Assembly (NCBI GenBank): GCA_963832725.1
Contig: CAWHVG010000005.1
Coordinates: forward strand, 868,001-932,000
From: JAEZBP01 sp963832725
GTDB taxonomy: Bacteria; Myxococcota_A; Polyangia; Polyangiales; Sandaracinaceae
DNA length: 64,000 nucleotides
Reading direction: 5' to 3'
The notes under the pieces: generated by a model
What the model was told of the DNA's origin: nothing
Databases searched by the model: none
The model's input: the letters and a program-made list of their open reading frames with translations, nothing else
Program-made: the position numbers and the translations under genes
Part shown: positions 44,812-54,385 of the stretch, piece after piece
How the letters are laid out: the number at the start of each line of letters is the position of its first letter
How positions within the stretch are numbered: the stretch's first letter is position 1

Positions 44812-45101
44812 CCCGTTCGAGCGCAACCGTCCTCCACTCTCCCCGCCGCTCGTACGTCCCGAGACGCGCAGGGGTCCAATACGTGGGCTGCAACGCGCGG
44901 ACCATCCGGGCGCGGGCATCTCCGAACCCGCGTCACCGATGCGCGTCGCCACGACGCCACGGGCTCGCCGCGCCGGGTCGTCGTGATCGGCGCACCGAGG
45001 CATTTCGCGCATGTCGGCGGGGCCGGTGGGCGTCCTTCCGATCGCGTCCCCGTTCGACGTCGCGCCGCCGGCGCCGCTCTCACCTCTGGCGCACCGGCGT
45101 G
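44812..45101. other. Intergenic stretch
   Basis: About 290 bases between the divergent transporter gene and the phospholipase D relic. No protein-like frame or clear promoter seen. Confidence 0.35.
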
Positions 45102-45330
45102 ATGAGCGCACGCTTGGCGCGGGCGCATTCCGAGCGCGCCCGCGCCGGCGTCGAGGTGCGCGTCCTGCTCCCCGGGCTCGGCGGCGCCTCGGCCGAAGAG
45201 CGGGAGCTCGAAGCCATGCGCCGGGGGTGCGCGACCGTGTGCCGCCTGCGGCGCGTAGGGCTGCGCGATCTCGGCTGGGTCGACAACCGGGCCCACCGGA
45301 AGATCCTCGTCGCCGTGGTGCTGGCCGTGG
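45102..45330 (+). pseudogene. Phospholipase D/cardiolipin synthase fragment
   Basis: About 75 codons read MSARLARAHSERARAG, then VEVRVLLPGLGG, then a helical stretch, then LRDLGWVDNRAHRKILV. The last part is the N-terminal half of an HKD catalytic motif region (NRxHRKILVVDG in cardiolipin synthases), and the order GVEVRVLLDG to HRKILV is that of the first PLD domain. The sequence departs from the family right after HRKILV, and the rest of the enzyme is absent. A truncated remnant. Confidence 0.6.
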
Positions 45331-45493
45331 AGCAGCCCGCGTCGCTTCCGACCACAGCCCCATGCTGGTGCGGGCCGACCTCGCGACGCCCGATAGGCGA
45401 CGGGGGGTTCCTGATCAGCGCTCTCGGCACGTGGATTGCTGCCCCTTTCGGGAGGGGACCCCGAACACGGAAGGGAGGCGTGCGTTGCGACTG

Positions 45494-46678
45494 ATGTTGA
45501 CTAACCGGCACCTCATGGATCTGGCCCAGCGACCCGGGCCGTGGGTGACGCTCTCGATGCCGCTCACAGGCGGCGGACCGCTCGCGAAGGGCGATCCCAT
45601 CCGCTACCGGAACCTGGTCCGGCGAGCGGGCGGTCTACTCGACGCGCGCGGCGCGGAGCAAGCGCGGCGCGACGCGATGGTCGCCAAGCTGACGCGCCTC
45701 GGACGCAAGCGGGGCATCTTCAACACGGGCGCGCTGGGCTTGGTGGTCTTCGCGAGCGCCGACGGGATCGAGCACTGGCACATGCCGCTCCCGCTGGAGG
45801 AGATGGCGCACCTGGACGAGCGGCCCTTCCTCGAGCCGCTGATCCCGCTGGTCACCGACACGGTGCACTTCTACGTCATCGCGCTCAGTCAGCGTCACGT
45901 GCGGCTTCTGGAGTGCAACCGCTTCGTGGCGCGCGAGCTGCCGCTCCCCGACGGAACGCCCACGCGGCTCGAGGACGCGGCCGGATGGGAGGTCCGTCAA
46001 GACAGCTTGCAGTACCACGCTCCGCACTCCGGCCCGCTCCTGGGCGGCCATTCGCGCAAGCACGGCACGCCGGTCAGCGGCGCGGGCAATCGCCCGATCT
46101 ACCACGGCCACGGCGCGGGCAAGGACGACACCGACGCGGACCTCGAGAAGTTCGTGCGCGAGCTCGACAAGGGGCTGTGGAAAGCGATCGTCCACCGGAG
46201 CTCGCCGGTGGTGGTGGCGGCGAGCGAGCAGCTCGAGCCGGTCTTCCGCGCGCACACGCGGCTGCCGAACCTGGTGGAGAGCTTCGTGCACGGGAACTTC
46301 GAGCGCACCCCGGACACCGAGCTGCACGCGAAGGCGTGGACGCTGCTCGAGCCTCGCTTCTCGGAGTTGGTCGAGCGCGCCAAGAGCCGCCTCTGCGATC
46401 TGCTGGGCACGGGCGTGGCGACCACCGAGGTCGCGCAGGTCGTGACGGCAGCCGCCGACGGGAAGATCGACACCCTCTTCGTCCGCGAGGGCGCGCATGT
46501 CACGGGCTCGTTCGACGCGGCGACCCACCGCGTACACCTCGGCGACGGGCGGGACAGCACGACCAATCTCATCGATCGCGCCACGACCGATACGTTCTTG
46601 TCCGGCGGAAAGGTCTATCGCCTCGACGCCGCGCACATGCCGGTCGACGCCGAGGCGGCCGCCATCTTCCGCTATTGA
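45494..46678 (+). CDS. BaeRF-like (archaeo-eukaryotic release factor-like) protein
   Basis: 394 residues. The layout LMDLAQRPGPWVTLSMPL, FNTGALGLVVFASADG, FYVIALSQRHVRLLECNRF, and a C-terminal part ending DTLFVREGAHVTGSFD, followed by VDAEAAAIFRY, fits the bacterial release-factor-like (BaeRF family 3) proteins. The BaeRF group is proposed to act on ribosomes or tRNA, with no established activity. A His-rich loop (HSRKHGTPVSGAGNRPIYHGHG in outline, residues 177-198) would correspond to the variable insert. The ATG at 45494 is chosen by fit; the frame is open upstream. Confidence 0.6.
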   Translation: MLTNRHLMDLAQRPGPWVTLSMPLTGGGPLAKGDPIRYRNLVRRAGGLLDARGAEQARRDAMVAKLTRLGRKRGIFNTGALGLVVFASADGIEHWHMPLPLEEMAHLDERPFLEPLIPLVTDTVHFYVIALSQRHVRLLECNRFVARELPLPDGTPTRLEDAAGWEVRQDSLQYHAPHSGPLLGGHSRKHGTPVSGAGNRPIYHGHGAGKDDTDADLEKFVRELDKGLWKAIVHRSSPVVVAASEQLEPVFRAHTRLPNLVESFVHGNFERTPDTELHAKAWTLLEPRFSELVERAKSRLCDLLGTGVATTEVAQVVTAAADGKIDTLFVREGAHVTGSFDAATHRVHLGDGRDSTTNLIDRATTDTFLSGGKVYRLDAAHMPVDAEAAAIFRY

Positions 46679-47125
46679 TTGGTCTCGAGCGGGCGGCTCC
46701 GGAACGCGGAGGCCCGCACGAGCGCCGGGTCCGCTCGAAGTCCCGTCGAGGACCACGCCCGGTGAGCGTCACGCGAAGGCTCCGTCGTGGGTTCGGACGG
46801 AGCGAATGCGAACACGTTTGCGAGAAGGGACGGGCGGACAGACGGCCGTCCCGCTGCCGGGAGCACCGTCCGCAGAGACGCCGCCCGGCGGGGCCCGTGA
46901 CCGGTGGCGCCGGCCGGTCCCCGCCGAGGGCACGCGACGGCGATCCGATGGCACGTGCGCGAGCCGGTGGCGTTCGACCGCCGCGCGCGGTCGCTGCGTG
47001 TCGCCCCGCGTCGCGCTCGTGGCGGGCCGACACGGGCAGACGAGCCGCAGCCCAACCGCCGCGCCGGGCACGAGGGGTGCATTGCGAGGGAGGCGTTCCG
47101 CCCCCTGGGAAGGAGTACGTCGACG
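46679..47125. other. Intergenic stretch
   Basis: About 450 bases between the BaeRF-like gene and the kinase, all GC-rich. Open frames here are Arg/Pro-rich and look like antisense noise. A ribosome site (GGGAAGGAG) lies at the far end, before the kinase ATG. Confidence 0.4.
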
Positions 47126-48409
47126 ATGAATGGTGCGGCCCTCGCTCCGCGGCTCGCCGCCGTCCAAGCCCGCTCGGGCAGCCTCGACGACGACGAGGAG
47201 ACCCTCGAGCAGATGCCCCCACTCGGACCCGGCGACGTGGTCGACCGCTTTCGCGTCGGCGCCCTGCTCGGGGTCGGTGGACACGGACTGGTGTACGCGG
47301 CCGAGCACATGGAGCTCGGCTATCCGGTCGCGCTCAAAGTGCTCGAGCGCCACGCGGTCCGCGATCCGCGGCGGCGTGCTCGCTTCCGGCGCGAGGCGCT
47401 GCTCGGCGCGCGGATCCGCCACCGGAACATCGTGTCGATCCTCGAAGCCGGCGAGCTGCCCGACAAGTCTCCCTACCTCGTGATGGAGCACATCGACGGC
47501 GTCGAGCTGGCGACGGTCCTCGAAGACGACCCGCTCCCGCCGGCGGCGGTGCTCGACCTCGGGCTCCAGCTCTGCGCCGCGACCACCGCGCTCTCCCAGC
47601 ACGGGATCCTCCACCGCGACATCAAACCGCAGAACGTGATGCTCGCGCGGGCGGTCGACGGCGCGGTGGAGGTGAAGCTGCTCGACTTCGGCATCGTGAA
47701 GGCCATGCGGTCGGCCCTGTCATCGTCCAGCGCCACGCTGACGCAGGAGGGCTTCGTCCTCGGCACCCCGCACTACATGTCGCCCGAGCAGATCCGCGGG
47801 CGCGATCTCGACGTGCAATCCGACCTCTATGCCATCGGCGTCCTCCTCTACGAGGCGCTCACCGGTCGTCCCCCGATCGACGCCGAGTCGACCGAGGGCG
47901 TGCTGACCAAGATGCTCGTCGAGGATCCGGTGCCGATCGCCGAGCGCCAGCCGGATTGCCCGACGGCGCTGGCCGAGGTGGTGGAGCGGGCGCTCGCGAA
48001 GGACCGCGACGCCCGCTATCGGACGCCGCTGTCGATGGCGGAGGCGCTGCGGAAGGCGGCCGCCAGCGCGCGCTTGCCGAACGGCGCGGAGGCGTGGCGG
48101 GGCGCGACCGCGGCGCTCACCCGCGGGCGAACGGAGGGCGAGCACGGCGACGCGCTTGCGCCGCGCGTTCACTGGACCCGACTCACCTCGCACAGCGGCT
48201 CCGCGCGCTGTCTCCCCACGCCGGCCGAGTGCCCGTCGGCGATCCGCGCGCGACGCCGCAATCCGCGCTTTCGCCCGCCGTGGTGGCCGGCGGTCGCCCT
48301 CGTCATCGCCGCCCTGCTCGGCGGCTGGGCAGCCTTCGGCGCCACCCAGACCGCGCAGCTCGCGAAGGACGTCGCGCAGAGAGGCCCCGCGATCGCCGCG
48401 CCTCCCTGA
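47126..48409 (+). CDS. Transmembrane Ser/Thr protein kinase
   Basis: 427 residues. Kinase domain about 38-300: LLGVGGHGLVYAA G-loop, Lys in VALKVLE, ILHRDIKPQN, DFGIVK, GTPHYMSPEQIRG. A membrane helix near 386-408 (WWPAVALVIAALLGGWAAFG) is followed by only about 20 residues, so unlike the kinase at 28811 it has almost no outer part. GGGAAGGAG precedes the ATG at 47126. Confidence 0.9.
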   Translation: MNGAALAPRLAAVQARSGSLDDDEETLEQMPPLGPGDVVDRFRVGALLGVGGHGLVYAAEHMELGYPVALKVLERHAVRDPRRRARFRREALLGARIRHRNIVSILEAGELPDKSPYLVMEHIDGVELATVLEDDPLPPAAVLDLGLQLCAATTALSQHGILHRDIKPQNVMLARAVDGAVEVKLLDFGIVKAMRSALSSSSATLTQEGFVLGTPHYMSPEQIRGRDLDVQSDLYAIGVLLYEALTGRPPIDAESTEGVLTKMLVEDPVPIAERQPDCPTALAEVVERALAKDRDARYRTPLSMAEALRKAAASARLPNGAEAWRGATAALTRGRTEGEHGDALAPRVHWTRLTSHSGSARCLPTPAECPSAIRARRRNPRFRPPWWPAVALVIAALLGGWAAFGATQTAQLAKDVAQRGPAIAAPP

Positions 48410-48439
48410 AGAGGCGCTCTCGGCTCGTCGCGAGCGGCC

Positions 48440-48703
48440 TCAGTCCGACGCGCCGCTCCTCGGCTTTCCGTCGTTCCGATCGTGCGCCTGACCGTTCAGA
48501 TCGCGTCCGCCCTGCTGCAGGGCGTGGCCTGTGTCGCGCATGGCCTCGCCGGTCCCCTCGCGGACGTCGTGCCCGGTCGACTCCAACGCCTGCCCGGTGC
48601 TCTCTCCGGCCTGATCCCAGTCGTGGTCGGTCTTTTCGCTGCACGCGACGCCGCCGATGGCGAAGGCGCCGGCGAGCAGCACTGCCGTGATCGAGTGCTT
48701 CAT
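48440..48703 (-). CDS. Small lipoprotein
   Basis: 87 residues. MKHSITAVLLAGAFAIGGVAC is the signal peptide and lipobox (Cys at 21). The mature part is helical with heptad-like TGHDVREGTGEAMRDTGHAL repeats. It resembles small stress-type lipoproteins of the entericidin class in size and Gly/Thr content only, so no function is claimed. Confidence 0.65.
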   Translation of the reverse strand: MKHSITAVLLAGAFAIGGVACSEKTDHDWDQAGESTGQALESTGHDVREGTGEAMRDTGHALQQGGRDLNGQAHDRNDGKPRSGASD

Positions 48704-49181
48704 GAATGCACGTCCGTGCACGCGCCGGACCACGCATCGGATCGCCGTCGCGCCGTGGGCACCGCGTCGGGCGGGACGTGGGTCATGGCATCACCGAGGC
48801 GTGAGTCGCCGTCGGTTCGCGGCGCACACGCGGCTCGGCGCTGGCACGCGCTTCGCTGCTTTCTCGGAGCGGCCGGCCCGAGCACGGGAAGGCAGACGAT
48901 GCCGATAAACGACGATGCCGATTCGAACTGTCAACGAGAGGGCAAACGGTGGCGCCTCACGCAGGCGTCCGAGCGCGACGGGCCCGGCTCGCCGCTCGAG
49001 CGCGTCACGACATCGTGATCGCGATCCGAGCGGCGAGACCGGCCCCGCTCGCCATCACCTTCACACCGACCAGGAGCGTGGCGTGGGCGCGACGCGCGGG
49101 GGTCCCGAGGCCCACGGACGAGCCCACCGGGGAAGCGCTCGATGTCGCGGAAGGGCACGGCTCGGCGGTGCGCGCTCGGCC
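48704..49181. other. Intergenic stretch
   Basis: About 480 bases upstream of the lipoprotein gene at 49182 and of the divergent small lipoprotein. Open frames are not protein-like. Nothing specific seen. Confidence 0.35.
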
Positions 49182-49700
49182 GTGACATCGGTGGCAGTCG
49201 CGCTCTTGCTCGGATGCGCCTCGACGTCCCATCCCTCCAGCGCGAGCAGCGCGCAGCGCGAAGAGCCCATCGCTCCGGTGGTGGAGCTCGCCGCGGAGGT
49301 CCACGACACCACGCCCCCGCGGGTGCTCCTCACGTTGACGAACGGAGGCGGGTCGCCCGCTCGCCTCGACGACGCGCACGCGCGCCTCGACCTGACGCGA
49401 GAGGGCGAGTCGGTGCCGGCGTGCGCCCCGCCGAAATGGATCCGCCTCACGCACGGCCACGACGAGCTCGCGCCCGGCGGTGAGCGGGTGTTCACCGTCG
49501 CCCTACCCTGCGCTCTCGAGAACGACGGCGAGTACGACCTCCTGGTCGACGTCGTCCTGGGCGCGGAGGATCCGGACGCGCCGGCGCCCGTCGCCACCCA
49601 CCTCGCGACGTCGAGCGCGATCCGAGCGCGCGGAGGTCGACTCCAGCCCGAGCGGCCCGAGGTGGCCGAGGCCCGTGCGAGCCGGAAGCGAACACCGTGA
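49182..49700 (+). CDS. Lipoprotein of unknown function
   Basis: 172 residues from a GTG at 49182 that places VTSVAVALLLGC as signal peptide and lipobox. A beta-rich domain (VLLTLTNGGGSPARLDDAHA) follows, of Ig-like character, with a single internal Cys pair (VPACAPP, ALPCALEN). The stop overlaps the GTG of the next gene (GTGA). Confidence 0.6.
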   Translation: MTSVAVALLLGCASTSHPSSASSAQREEPIAPVVELAAEVHDTTPPRVLLTLTNGGGSPARLDDAHARLDLTREGESVPACAPPKWIRLTHGHDELAPGGERVFTVALPCALENDGEYDLLVDVVLGAEDPDAPAPVATHLATSSAIRARGGRLQPERPEVAEARASRKRTP

Positions 49701-49909
49701 GCTCGCACGCGCTCCAGAGAGGCGCGCTCGCGTTCGCGCTGCTGACGGCATCCTGCAACGAGGCGCGACCGCCGGAGGTCCCGGAAGCGCCCGCCAGCGG
49801 CGGTGAGCTCCCCTCCGCCCGTGACGGAGAGAGTCAGCTCGGGGAGGAAGCAGCCCAGCCGCGCCCCCGCGTCGTGGAGCGCGAACGAGCGCGGACGCCG
49901 ACCCGCTGA
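49697..49909 (+). CDS. Small lipoprotein
   Basis: 70 residues. GTG start at 49697, coupled to the preceding gene by a GTGA overlap. Lipobox LLTASC, then Pro/Glu-rich sequence ending Arg-rich. Too short and plain to assign. Confidence 0.5.
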   Translation: MSSHALQRGALAFALLTASCNEARPPEVPEAPASGGELPSARDGESQLGEEAAQPRPRVVERERARTPTR

Positions 49910-50011
49910 GCGACCTCCGACGATGCAACGAGAGTGCGCTTCCGACTCTGGGCCTGGCCGGGCGTCCGGCGCGCCGGAGAGCGTCCCGCCAATCCGCTCC
50001 TCGACGTCCCT

Positions 50012-50227
50012 TCAGCGTCCTTCGGCTCCCGCCGCCATCATCAGGCACGCGAGCATGAGCACGAGCACGGCCAGCAGCATGTAGCTCAGCCCGCGCGCGA
50101 GAGGCCGAGCCCACCGTCGAGGCCGTGCCGGAGGTTTCCAGGGGCGCTCGCGGTAGATCCAGCCCACCTTGGCGCCCTTCAAATCCACCCGTGTCACCGG
50201 GACATCGAAGACGTCCTCCGCACTCAC
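50012..50227 (-). CDS. Small membrane protein
   Basis: 71 residues from a GTG at 50227 (VSAEDVFDVPVTRVDLKGA). A basic stretch (RERPWKPPARPRRWAR) is followed by one helix (LSYMLLAVLVLMLACLMMAA). It starts 27 bases after the end of the nitroreductase gene on the same strand, so the two may be one transcript. Family unknown. Confidence 0.5.
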   Translation of the reverse strand: MSAEDVFDVPVTRVDLKGAKVGWIYRERPWKPPARPRRWARPLARGLSYMLLAVLVLMLACLMMAAGAEGR

Positions 50228-50253
50228 AGCGCGATCGGGGCTCGAACGACGGA

Positions 50254-51024
50254 TCAGACCTCGCGCACCAGCACGCTCCGCTCCCGGCGCCATTGCAGTC
50301 CGACGTCTGCGCCGGGCGCGCGATGACCGACGGCGATGACCATCGTCATGTCCCAGCTCCGGCGCCAGTCGCGCTTGCGGAGCCCCACCAAGCGGCCGAC
50401 ACGCACCGGATCGGCGCCCTCCATCGGGCAGGTGTCGAGCCCCTTGGCCCGCGCGGCGAGCATCAGGTTCTCGCAGACCAACGCCGCGCTCTTGATGGCC
50501 CACACGCGCACGTCCTCTCGGCTCGCCGGCCCTCGGGGCATCGGCACCATCCACGCGGCCGGCGTGAGCAAGGCGCGGCGCGCGAGCCCCGAAAGCCCGA
50601 GCGGCCCCTGGTCGTAGGACCAGCGCACCAGGTGCCGGTAGTAGAGCTTCACCTCGCGGGGCGTGTCCGGTTGCCCCGAGAGCCAGTCGAGCACCTCCTG
50701 CCGCGTCGCCTCGCAGCGATCCCAGCGCGCCACGCACACCACGAGCTCGGCGGCGCTCTTGGCGGCGCTCTGCGACATGCACGCGCGCACCAGCTTCACC
50801 CGCCAATCCTGCGAGCGCACCCACACGAGCTCGAAGGGCTGCAGGTTGGAACTCGTCGGCGCCAGGATGGCAGCGTCGAGCACATCGTTCATGTCCCGCA
50901 GTGGCACCGGCTCCGTCGAGAACTCCCGCACTGCGCGGCGGCCGCGCGCCACCGCCTCGAAGGCCTTCCACGCGCGCTCGCCGGCCGGCAGCGCGGCGTC
51001 CTGTGTCACGTCGGTCGTCCTCAT
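50254..51024 (-). CDS. Nitroreductase-family protein
   Basis: 256 residues. RGRRAVREFSTEPVPLRDM near residue 27 is the FMN-binding start of the nitroreductase fold, LAPTSSNLQPFELVWVRS follows, and the C-terminal half has AALVCENLMLAARAKGLDTC and MVIAVGHRAPGADVG. Reduces nitro groups, flavins or quinones with NAD(P)H; the true substrate is unknown. The ATG at 51024 has a good ribosome site (GGGAGGAG). Confidence 0.85.
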   Translation of the reverse strand: MRTTDVTQDAALPAGERAWKAFEAVARGRRAVREFSTEPVPLRDMNDVLDAAILAPTSSNLQPFELVWVRSQDWRVKLVRACMSQSAAKSAAELVVCVARWDRCEATRQEVLDWLSGQPDTPREVKLYYRHLVRWSYDQGPLGLSGLARRALLTPAAWMVPMPRGPASREDVRVWAIKSAALVCENLMLAARAKGLDTCPMEGADPVRVGRLVGLRKRDWRRSWDMTMVIAVGHRAPGADVGLQWRRERSVLVREV

Positions 51025-51344
51025 GCTCTCCTCCCGCGGCCCGCGCCGCTCCCTTCGATCCACAGCAACCGGCCGGCCATCATCGCGCGCGGGGCGCATC
51101 GACGGTCACGCCGGCCCGTCGCGGGGAGCACGCTCGACACGGAGTCTGCATTTCGGTCGCGACGCGACCCGGCGCAGCGGTGAGCCGAGACTGCGCGGGC
51201 GAGCCGGTCTGGCCCAGATCGACCCCGTGGCGCCAGCACGCGTCGTGGCGGTGGCCGAGCTACCTCGAGGCAGTGTGAAGAAACGTGTCTCCCGCCCCCG
51301 GATGGGTTGTGCGCAGCGGGTCCCGGGGGGCATGATTCGCGAAC
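51025..51344. other. Intergenic stretch between divergent genes
   Basis: About 320 bases between nitroreductase and the TPR gene, which start in opposite directions. It must hold both promoters, but I could not pick out convincing elements. Confidence 0.4.
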
Positions 51345-52079
51345 GTGAGAATCGGGGGCATCGCCGTCGCGCTGATCATGCTCGTCGCTTCGGCGGCAAG
51401 CGCGCAGAGTCCGGACGTCGAGCGAGCGCGGCACGAGTTCGACCGCGGGGTCAGCGCGTACGACGCGGGCGACTACGCGAACGCGCTCGTGTCCTTCCAG
51501 GCCGCCTACGAGCTCACCCAACACCCCAATCTCCTCGTCAACATCTCCCTCTGCCAGGAGCACCTCGGCCGGGTCGACGAGGCCATCGACGGCCTGACCC
51601 GATACCTCGCGAGCGACGCGAGCGCGAGCAATCGGCAGGCGGCGCTCGAGCGACTGGAGGCGCTGCGGGCCGCGCACCGCGAGCCCACCCCGGCAGAGAC
51701 GACGCACGTCGAGACGACGCACGTCGAGACTGCGCCCGAGCTCCAGCCCGTCGCGTCGGACCCGGGTCCCATGATCGCTGGCGCCAGCTTGCTCGGGGGC
51801 GGCGCCCTGGCGGTGATCGCAGGCGCCATCGCGGTGGCCGTCGCGGTCGGCGACGTGAGCCAGGTCGAACGCCCCGCGCCCGGAACGCCGTGGAACGACG
51901 TCGCGCCGGCCTACGGGCAGAGCGAAGGGCTTTCGGTCGCGGGGTTCGTGCTGCTGGGCGTCGGTGCCGCCGCGGCCACCGCCGGCGTGATCGTGCTGAC
52001 GCTTCCGCAGGGCGGAGGCGGCACCACCGCGGCGCTCCACGTAGTGCCCGGCGGGCTGCGCTTCGAGGGGAGCTTCTGA
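51345..52079 (+). CDS. TPR-domain exported protein
   Basis: 244 residues from a GTG at 51345. Signal peptide ends ASAASAQ. TPR-like helices at about 25-110 (ARHEFDRGVSAYDAGDYANALVSF), a short THVETTHVET repeat, and two membrane helices (about 145-170 and 195-222). The third such protein in the window. The stop overlaps the ATG of the next lipoprotein gene (TGATG), suggesting a shared envelope role. Confidence 0.7.
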   Translation: MRIGGIAVALIMLVASAASAQSPDVERARHEFDRGVSAYDAGDYANALVSFQAAYELTQHPNLLVNISLCQEHLGRVDEAIDGLTRYLASDASASNRQAALERLEALRAAHREPTPAETTHVETTHVETAPELQPVASDPGPMIAGASLLGGGALAVIAGAIAVAVAVGDVSQVERPAPGTPWNDVAPAYGQSEGLSVAGFVLLGVGAAAATAGVIVLTLPQGGGGTTAALHVVPGGLRFEGSF

Positions 52080-52999
52080 TGCGGAGGCTGGCCGCGTGCG
52101 TGCTCGCCCTCGCAGCGGTGGGGTGCAAGGCGACGATCCCGTCCGGCGTCTACCCGTGCACGACCATCGGGGATTGTCCGCCGGGCCAGGTCTGCGCTGG
52201 GACCGTCTGCGTCTGGCCGGCCGAGGCGGGTGTGACGGACGCGGGACCCGATGCAGCCGCGCGGGACGCCTCCATGGCACCGGACGGAGGCCGAGACGCT
52301 GGGCACGCCGACGCGGGTGCAGCCGACGCGAGCGGGTCGAGTGACGGCGGAGCCGACGGGGGGAGCTGCACGGCGTACGTCCTCACCGCGAGCGCGGACA
52401 CCGCCCTCTTGGCGGGGGGCTCGTGCGACGGCACCGTCATCTACGGCGCGTTCGAGCTCGCCAACATCGGGGCTGGCGTCGGGCTCTTCCGTTTCGACCT
52501 GCCGGCCGCGGTGGCAGCCGCGCTGACCCTCGCGCCGCCGGCCCGCGCGACGCTGGAGCTGCACCGGAACTTCGCGTGCCTGGGCTCGGCCGAAGCGTGT
52601 CCGGCGGCCGCCGGCCAGCTCTGCGCGGCGCCGGTCCGCAGCGACTGGGACGAGGGCGCGGGGATGGGCAACCAATCCGGCGCGGAGTGGTGCCGCCGGA
52701 GCGGAGGCAGCTCGCCCATGCACTGGACCGACTGCGACGCGCCGAGCGGCAGCGGGTGCGGAGCCGCGCCGCCCAACGCGCTCGGTGCGACCTCCTGCCG
52801 AGACGTGACGGACACCCAGCCCTCGGTCCGCATGGACCTCGCCCCGGCGACCGTGCAGCAGAGCATCCTTCAGTTCGGCGGCGCTCAGCTCAGCCTTCGG
52901 GTGAGCGCCGCCGGCGGCGCGACCTTCGTCGCGGCGACGCGCGAGGATGCCGATACGAGTGAGCCGGCGGCGTCCCTCGAGATCCTCGTCTGCCCCTGA
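52079..52999 (+). CDS. Lipoprotein with DNRLRE-like domain
   Basis: 306 residues. Lipobox ALAAVGC, a short Cys-rich head (YPCTTIGDCPPGQVC), an Asp/Ala/Gly linker, then a domain of about 190 residues with beta strands (TALLAGGSCDGTVIYGAFELA in outline, LFRFDLPAAVAAALTLAPPA, ATLELHRNFAC) typical of DNRLRE carbohydrate or surface-binding modules. Six cysteines could form disulfides. Exposed on the outer surface; ligand unknown. Confidence 0.65.
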   Translation: MRRLAACVLALAAVGCKATIPSGVYPCTTIGDCPPGQVCAGTVCVWPAEAGVTDAGPDAAARDASMAPDGGRDAGHADAGAADASGSSDGGADGGSCTAYVLTASADTALLAGGSCDGTVIYGAFELANIGAGVGLFRFDLPAAVAAALTLAPPARATLELHRNFACLGSAEACPAAAGQLCAAPVRSDWDEGAGMGNQSGAEWCRRSGGSSPMHWTDCDAPSGSGCGAAPPNALGATSCRDVTDTQPSVRMDLAPATVQQSILQFGGAQLSLRVSAAGGATFVAATREDADTSEPAASLEILVCP

Positions 53000-53026
53000 G
53001 CGCTCGGGCGCCGTATGCTCGGAGCC

Positions 53027-54238
53027 ATGCGCACGTCGGCACTCCTCCTCGCTTCCCTCATCATCGTGCTCGCCTCCGGCTGCGAGTGCGGCTCCGCGCC
53101 AGCCGGTCGCTCGTGCACGTCGAACGGCGAGTGCCATGCGGACGAGACCTGCGTCGATGGGCTCTGCGCCGTCGGGATGGACGCGGGGCTCGACGCATCC
53201 TCGCCCGACGCCTCATCCACCGCCGACGGGGCCGCCCCCGACGCGTTCGCCCCGCCGGCGGATGCTTCCATGGCCGACGCCAACTGCTTGCCCGTCACCT
53301 GCAGCGCGACGGAGACCTGCTTCAACGGTGTCGACGACGACTGCGACGACGCGGTCGACGAGGGTTGCTCCTGTGTGCCGGGATCGACGGCACGCTGCCT
53401 GCCGGGTCGCCCCAATCTCAGCACGCCGCGATGCTCCTGGGGCGAGATGACGTGCGACGGCTCGTCCGAGTTCGGAACGTGGGGGACGTGCGCGGCGCCC
53501 GGCGGCGGTGACGCCGGGATGTCGCTCTATGGCTGCCGGCGGATCGGCATCATGGGCGCGCCGGGCGCGCTCGCCTCGTCGAACTTCCAAGCGTGGCTGG
53601 AGATGCAGGGCGCGATCGTGATGCGCTTCCACGACACCGCCGACGCCGCCACGCTGCACGTCGAGCAGCTCGAGACCTTCGACCTCGTGATCATCGACTG
53701 GCTCCAGCGCGACTACACGAGCGCCGAGGCGGACGTGCTCTCCGGCTGGGTGCGGAGCGGCGGTGCGCTCGTCGCGATGACCGGCCACGACTCGGGCCAC
53801 ACCGCCGACCGGCACGTCTCGCTGCTCGCCTCGCTCGGCCCGAACTACGATCTGCGCACCTGCGCGTCGGCAGCGGACTGCGACACCGGCGAGCTCTGCG
53901 ACAATGCGCGCTGCGTGCTGAACGGGCCGGCCACGCTGCTCCCGCACCCGACGACCGACGACGGGAGCGGCGGCACGCTCCCGCCGGTCACCTTCAACGG
54001 CGGCCTCCGGGTGAGCGTGCCGAGCGCGATGAGCGCGACGTTCGTCCCCATGGCCCAGATCGGCTCCTACGTGGTCGGCGCCGCCGGCCCGATCGGCGAC
54101 GGCCGCGCGCTGCTCTTCGGCGACGAGTGGATTGAGTTCGACAGCGAGTGGTCGACGATGATGGCCATCCCGCGCTTCTGGCAGAACACCGTCGAGTGGG
54201 TCTCCCCGGACCCGATGATCCTGCCGGCGTGCCCCTGA
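53027..54238 (+). CDS. MopE-motif lipoprotein with glutamine-amidotransferase-like domain
   Basis: 403 residues. Signal peptide with lipobox VLASGC, Cys-rich head (CECGSAPAGRSCTSNGEC), Asp/Ala/Pro linker, metal-binding motif TCFNGVDDDCDDAVDEGC, then a domain of about 250 residues (FDLVIIDWLQRDYTSAEADV, SGWVRSGGALVAMTGHDSGH) with the fold order of ThuA or DJ-1/glutamine amidotransferase-like proteins. A late Cys cluster (TCASAADCDTGELCD) interrupts that domain. Role unknown. Confidence 0.65.
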   Translation: MRTSALLLASLIIVLASGCECGSAPAGRSCTSNGECHADETCVDGLCAVGMDAGLDASSPDASSTADGAAPDAFAPPADASMADANCLPVTCSATETCFNGVDDDCDDAVDEGCSCVPGSTARCLPGRPNLSTPRCSWGEMTCDGSSEFGTWGTCAAPGGGDAGMSLYGCRRIGIMGAPGALASSNFQAWLEMQGAIVMRFHDTADAATLHVEQLETFDLVIIDWLQRDYTSAEADVLSGWVRSGGALVAMTGHDSGHTADRHVSLLASLGPNYDLRTCASAADCDTGELCDNARCVLNGPATLLPHPTTDDGSGGTLPPVTFNGGLRVSVPSAMSATFVPMAQIGSYVVGAAGPIGDGRALLFGDEWIEFDSEWSTMMAIPRFWQNTVEWVSPDPMILPACP

Positions 54239-54385
54239 CGCGGCGAGCTGCGCCGCCGCGGAGGCGAGCCTCTTCGAGGAGGTCACACCAGAAGTCGCAC
54301 GACCGCAGCCGAGCACGCCCTCGGGGCGCCCGACGACACCCGCAGGAAGAACACCGACCGCAGGGAGCCGCCGCCTCTCACGGTG

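Noticed and set aside
42487..45102. Plus-strand frame of 871 codons opposite the transporter
   Set aside because: Composition is Arg/Gln/Glu noise typical of the opposite strand; the minus-strand frame has membrane helices and HEAT repeats.
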